From JACQCV01 sp964639675 (GTDB taxonomy: Bacteria > Patescibacteriota > Minisyncoccia > Phycocordibacterales > UBA12445), in assembly GCA_964639675.1 (NCBI GenBank), contig CAZXEK010000013.1, positions 1 to 7,752 on the forward strand: DNA of 7,752 nt, written 5' to 3'. The notes below the pieces were generated by a model. That model saw only the letters and a list, made by a program, of their open reading frames with translations, was not told the DNA's origin and ran no database searches. The position numbers and the translations under genes were made by a program. Each line of letters starts with the position of its first letter. Within the stretch, counting starts at the first letter, position 1. Shown piece by piece: positions 5,300 to 7,752 of the stretch.

Positions 5300-5719
5300 A
5301 TGAAAAATTTTATGACGATTCTTATAGTTGTAGTTGTCTCTGCCTTAGTTGTTTACGGCTTCATCTATTTTGGCAATTTTAGATCTGCTATTCAGAGTGG
5401 TCTGAAGGTGGATCTCCCTACCAGTAGTGCTGAAAAACCTCAAGCCCTGAGTCAGGAACTACTATTGGCACTCTCTTCCTTAAAGGACTTAAAACTTGAT
5501 GGCAAGCTATTTAAGGATAAAGCCTTTCTTAGTTTGACTGATTATACTGAGGATCTAAAAGATGAATCGCTTGGTAGAGACAACCCTTTCCTACCAGTCG
5601 GAGTAGAGAGTCAGAATCTGTTTGAGTCTTCTGTTTTGGATGAGACATCTCAGGCCCTGCCCTTATCTATCCCAACGCGGTTAGTTCCTAGGATATCACC
5701 GGTTAAAGCTCAGAGATAG
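5300..5719 (+). CDS. Small bitopic protein in the PilP position of the pilus operon
   Basis: 139 residues. There is one N-terminal membrane helix (about 5-24) with a Lys at position 2. It lacks the Leu-Ala-Gly-Cys lipobox expected of classical PilP lipoproteins, so it would be anchored by the helix. The rest is hydrophilic: a low-complexity linker, FLSLTDYTEDLKDESLG (76-92 region) and GRDNPFLPVG (92-101), then a Ser/Pro-rich tail. The NPF-x-P segment recalls the RDPF-type segment of PilP/GspC-like proteins, but there is no beta-domain of the usual size after it. Position after pilO and before pilB, with 1-base and 0-base spacing, argues for a platform role equivalent to PilP. That is inference; sequence alone does not prove homology. 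The following pilB ATG directly abuts its TAG. Confidence 0.75.
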   Translation: MKNFMTILIVVVVSALVVYGFIYFGNFRSAIQSGLKVDLPTSSAEKPQALSQELLLALSSLKDLKLDGKLFKDKAFLSLTDYTEDLKDESLGRDNPFLPVGVESQNLFESSVLDETSQALPLSIPTRLVPRISPVKAQR

Positions 5720-7309
5720 ATGATTTTTTCAAAGAATTTGGATATTCCCATTAAAGACCTTGGTGGTAAGGGGGTGCCATTCGATATCCTGAAATATGTG
5801 CCAGAGGAGTCTGCCATTCACTATCGTTTTATTCCCATCGGTCTCTCTGATGGAGTCTTGGATCTTGGGATTTTGGACCCAGATAATATTGAAGCGCGTG
5901 ATGCCATCTCTTTCATTGCCTCGAAGGTTGGTTTGCCGTTCAAAATATTTCTTGTTTCCCAGACTGATTTTGATGCGGTCTTACAAAACTACAAGGGGAT
6001 TTCTGGACAGGTGGATAAGGCACTTAGCCAGATAGATGTTGAGAAAAAAAAGGAGGAGAAGATGGCAAAGAAAGATGTCTCTGCCGAGTTGATGAAGGAG
6101 ATTGCCATCAAGCCAGGTTCTGGTTTTGTCGAGGAGGCGCCGGTTACAAAGATTGTGGCTGTTATCATTCAGAATGCTGTTGAGGGTCTAGCTTCGGACA
6201 TTCATATAGAGCCGATTGGAGATAAGGTTAGGGTCAGATTTCGAGTCGATGGTGTTTTATATACTTCTCTTTTCTTGCCAATCTCGGTCCATGAGGCGGT
6301 TGTGGCCAGAATCAAGATTCTGACCAATATGAAACTGGATGAGAAGAGGAAACCCCAAGATGGTAGGTTCTCTGCCAGGATTGAGGGCCGGTCGATCGAC
6401 TTCCGAGTTTCAACCTTCCCCACCTTTTTTGGTGAAAAAGTGGTTATCAGAATTCTTGATAGTGAGAAGGGGATAAGGAGGCTCGATCAGTTTGGATTCA
6501 CAGAGAGTAATCTGCAGAAAATCAGGGAAGCTATCACTAGACCATATGGGTTGATCCTTCTGACAGGGCCAACTGGGTCCGGCAAGACCACAACTCTTTA
6601 TGCCATGTTGAATGAAGTCGAGAAAGAGAAGTACAACGTTGTCAGCTTGGAGGATCCGATAGAATATAATATGGCTGGCGTCAGTCAATCACAGGTCAGG
6701 CCGGAGATTGAGTACACCTTTGCTAGCGGACTTCGCTCCATTTTGAGACAGGATCCAGATGTTATAATGGTGGGTGAGATAAGAGATCGACAGACTGCTA
6801 AACTTGCGATTCAGGCCGCTCTGACTGGCCACTTGGTTTTCTCTACTCTTCATACCAATAGCGCTATTGCTGCCATTCCGCGTTTGATTGATATGGGTGT
6901 TGATCCATATCTGATTGCGCCGACATTAAGTCTGATCATAGCACAGCGTTTGGTTGGAGTCTTGTGTGAGGAGTCGAAATCACCTGTACCGGTTGGCGAT
7001 GAGTTAAAAGGTTTGGTAGCTAAACAGTTTGTCGATCTACCAGAAGAGTTTAGGAAGGCGATCGTCGTTCCGCAGAATGTATATAATGCTGCGCCGTCAC
7101 CGACATGTTCCTCTGGGACTCGTGGTCGAGCTGCAGTTATTGAAATTTTAGATATAGACAAAGATATTCGCAATATTATTTTGAAAAATCCAGTTGAACA
7201 GGAGATTCATAAGCTTGCTCGAGCCAAGGGCATGCTCTCTCTTAAGGAAGATGCTATGATTAAGGTGTTTAAGGGGACAGTGCCATTAGAAGAGGTTTTA
7301 AGAATATAA
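5720..7309 (+). CDS. pilB: Type IV pilus extension ATPase PilB (GspE/PulE family)
   Basis: 529 residues, a little short for PilB (about 560-570). An N-terminal MshEN/T2SSE-N-type domain (about 1-95) precedes the hexameric motor domain. Seen: Walker A GPTGSGKT (283-290), Asp box LEDPIEY (310-316), Walker B region LRQDPDVIMVGEIRD (342-356) with Glu353, and His box TGHLVFSTLHTN (369-380). The C-terminus ends KGTVPLEEVLRI, as in the family. PilB is cytoplasmic and hydrolyses ATP to drive pilin polymerisation through PilC, PilM, PilN and PilO. The zinc-binding tetracysteine region is reduced: C416 is followed by S419 instead of Cys, and the second pair keeps only C463. The ATG directly follows the preceding stop (TAGATG), so translational coupling is likely. 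Confidence 0.96.
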   Translation: MIFSKNLDIPIKDLGGKGVPFDILKYVPEESAIHYRFIPIGLSDGVLDLGILDPDNIEARDAISFIASKVGLPFKIFLVSQTDFDAVLQNYKGISGQVDKALSQIDVEKKKEEKMAKKDVSAELMKEIAIKPGSGFVEEAPVTKIVAVIIQNAVEGLASDIHIEPIGDKVRVRFRVDGVLYTSLFLPISVHEAVVARIKILTNMKLDEKRKPQDGRFSARIEGRSIDFRVSTFPTFFGEKVVIRILDSEKGIRRLDQFGFTESNLQKIREAITRPYGLILLTGPTGSGKTTTLYAMLNEVEKEKYNVVSLEDPIEYNMAGVSQSQVRPEIEYTFASGLRSILRQDPDVIMVGEIRDRQTAKLAIQAALTGHLVFSTLHTNSAIAAIPRLIDMGVDPYLIAPTLSLIIAQRLVGVLCEESKSPVPVGDELKGLVAKQFVDLPEEFRKAIVVPQNVYNAAPSPTCSSGTRGRAAVIEILDIDKDIRNIILKNPVEQEIHKLARAKGMLSLKEDAMIKVFKGTVPLEEVLRI

Positions 7310-7332
7310 AAATTAGTATAAGTATTAAGTAT

Positions 7333-7337
7333 AAGGA
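7333..7337 (+). promoter_or_regulatory. Ribosome binding site of pilT
   Basis: AAGGA lies 7 bases before the pilT ATG (7345) and is the clearest Shine-Dalgarno in the pilus operon; it decides this start. It sits in a 35-base gap after pilB that also contains a direct repeat, AGTATAAG at 7315-7322 and 7328-7335, whose second copy runs into the Shine-Dalgarno. Confidence 0.65.
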
Positions 7338-7344
7338 CAAAAAT

Positions 7345-7752
7345 ATGGTTGATTATAAAAAAGAGGTACAAGAATTAGTCGAGATTATTTTAAAGGAAGG
7401 GGCATCTGATCTCCATATTTCTGCTCTGAGGAAGCCGTCTATTAGGGTTTCGGGCCAGCTTATACCATTAGTTAGTAAGCAGGTGTTGACTCCCGATGAC
7501 GCCGCTGGGATTGTCTATGAACTGATGGGGGAGAACAATAAGAAAATCTTTTTGGAGAGTAAGGATCTTGATTTTGCTTATAGCGGAGTCAATGGTCTCA
7601 GATTTCGAGGTAACGCTTTTTTCCAGCGTGGTTTTATTGGTTGTGCCTTAAGGGCGATTCAGACTAAGATTAAAACAATAGAAGAGTTATCATTGCCACC
7701 AATACTTAAAGACTTTGTTACTAGAAAACAGGGTTTTTTCTTGGTTGTTGGC
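7345..7752 (+). CDS. pilT: Type IV pilus retraction ATPase PilT, N-terminal part (3' end off the window)
   Basis: 136 residues are visible from ATG 7345 to the edge, with no stop. The N-terminal PilT PAS-like domain is recognisable: LKEGASDLHIS (16-26), then PSIRVSGQLIPL, LTPDDA, a KDLDFAY segment and FRGNAFFQRG. The last residues, GFFLVVG, are the strand leading into the Walker A loop, so the window ends just before the ATP-binding site. PilT is the cytoplasmic hexamer that depolymerises the pilus, giving retraction, twitching and DNA uptake in other bacteria. Full length would be about 340-360 residues. It is distinct from PilB: it lacks the MshEN domain and starts at the ASDLHI core. It follows pilB by 35 bases and has its own ribosome binding site, so it may be translated independently. 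Confidence 0.93.
   Translation, partial: MVDYKKEVQELVEIILKEGASDLHISALRKPSIRVSGQLIPLVSKQVLTPDDAAGIVYELMGENNKKIFLESKDLDFAYSGVNGLRFRGNAFFQRGFIGCALRAIQTKIKTIEELSLPPILKDFVTRKQGFFLVVG

Noticed and set aside
7315..7335. AGTATAAG direct repeat before pilT as an operator or repeat array
   Set aside because: Only two 8-base copies in AT-rich sequence; too short to separate from chance, and no CRISPR-like spacing.

Overview
The window looks like chromosomal sequence from a bacterium of moderate to low G+C. The best guess is Candidate Phyla Radiation/Patescibacteria. That rests on the compact pilM-pilN-pilO-(PilP-like)-pilB-pilT order, a PilN with an N-terminal SFIPKKPL segment, the small PilO and PilP-like proteins, and mostly absent Shine-Dalgarno sequences. 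Taxonomy is inference, since no rRNA or marker gene is present. All genes read through in the standard bacterial code.

Left part (1-1689, + strand): the C-terminal 562 residues of a UPF0182-family membrane protein whose membrane half lies off the left edge. It is followed by about 390 bases without a confident gene (1690-2081). That stretch holds a short open frame of uncertain status (to 1911) and then a very AT-rich segment full of small palindromes, one of which may be a weak terminator.

Middle (2082-2841): a ComF-type phosphoribosyltransferase gene on the minus strand. It is divergent from the pilus operon across a 100-base gap, where plausible promoters for the two directions physically overlap.

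Right part (2842-7752, + strand): a type IV pilus inner-membrane and motor operon. PilM (cytoplasmic actin-like), PilN and PilO (bitopic) and a PilP-like bitopic protein would form the alignment platform; PilB (extension ATPase) and PilT (retraction ATPase, cut by the right edge) power the fibre. PilN, PilO, the PilP-like gene and pilB are packed with gaps of 6, 1 and 0 bases. The exception is the 141-base gap between pilM and pilN, which contains a long symmetric imperfect inverted repeat (3982-4067) with several mutually exclusive alternative pairings and a second small hairpin against the pilN start. This is the least explained structure in the window and the best candidate for an undescribed element. 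ComF and a retractile type IV pilus are both known parts of natural DNA uptake, so the right two thirds may be a DNA-uptake/pilus locus; that functional link is inferred.

The left gene differs visibly in codon choice from the right-hand genes, so a recombination or assembly boundary between about 1690 and 2081 is possible.
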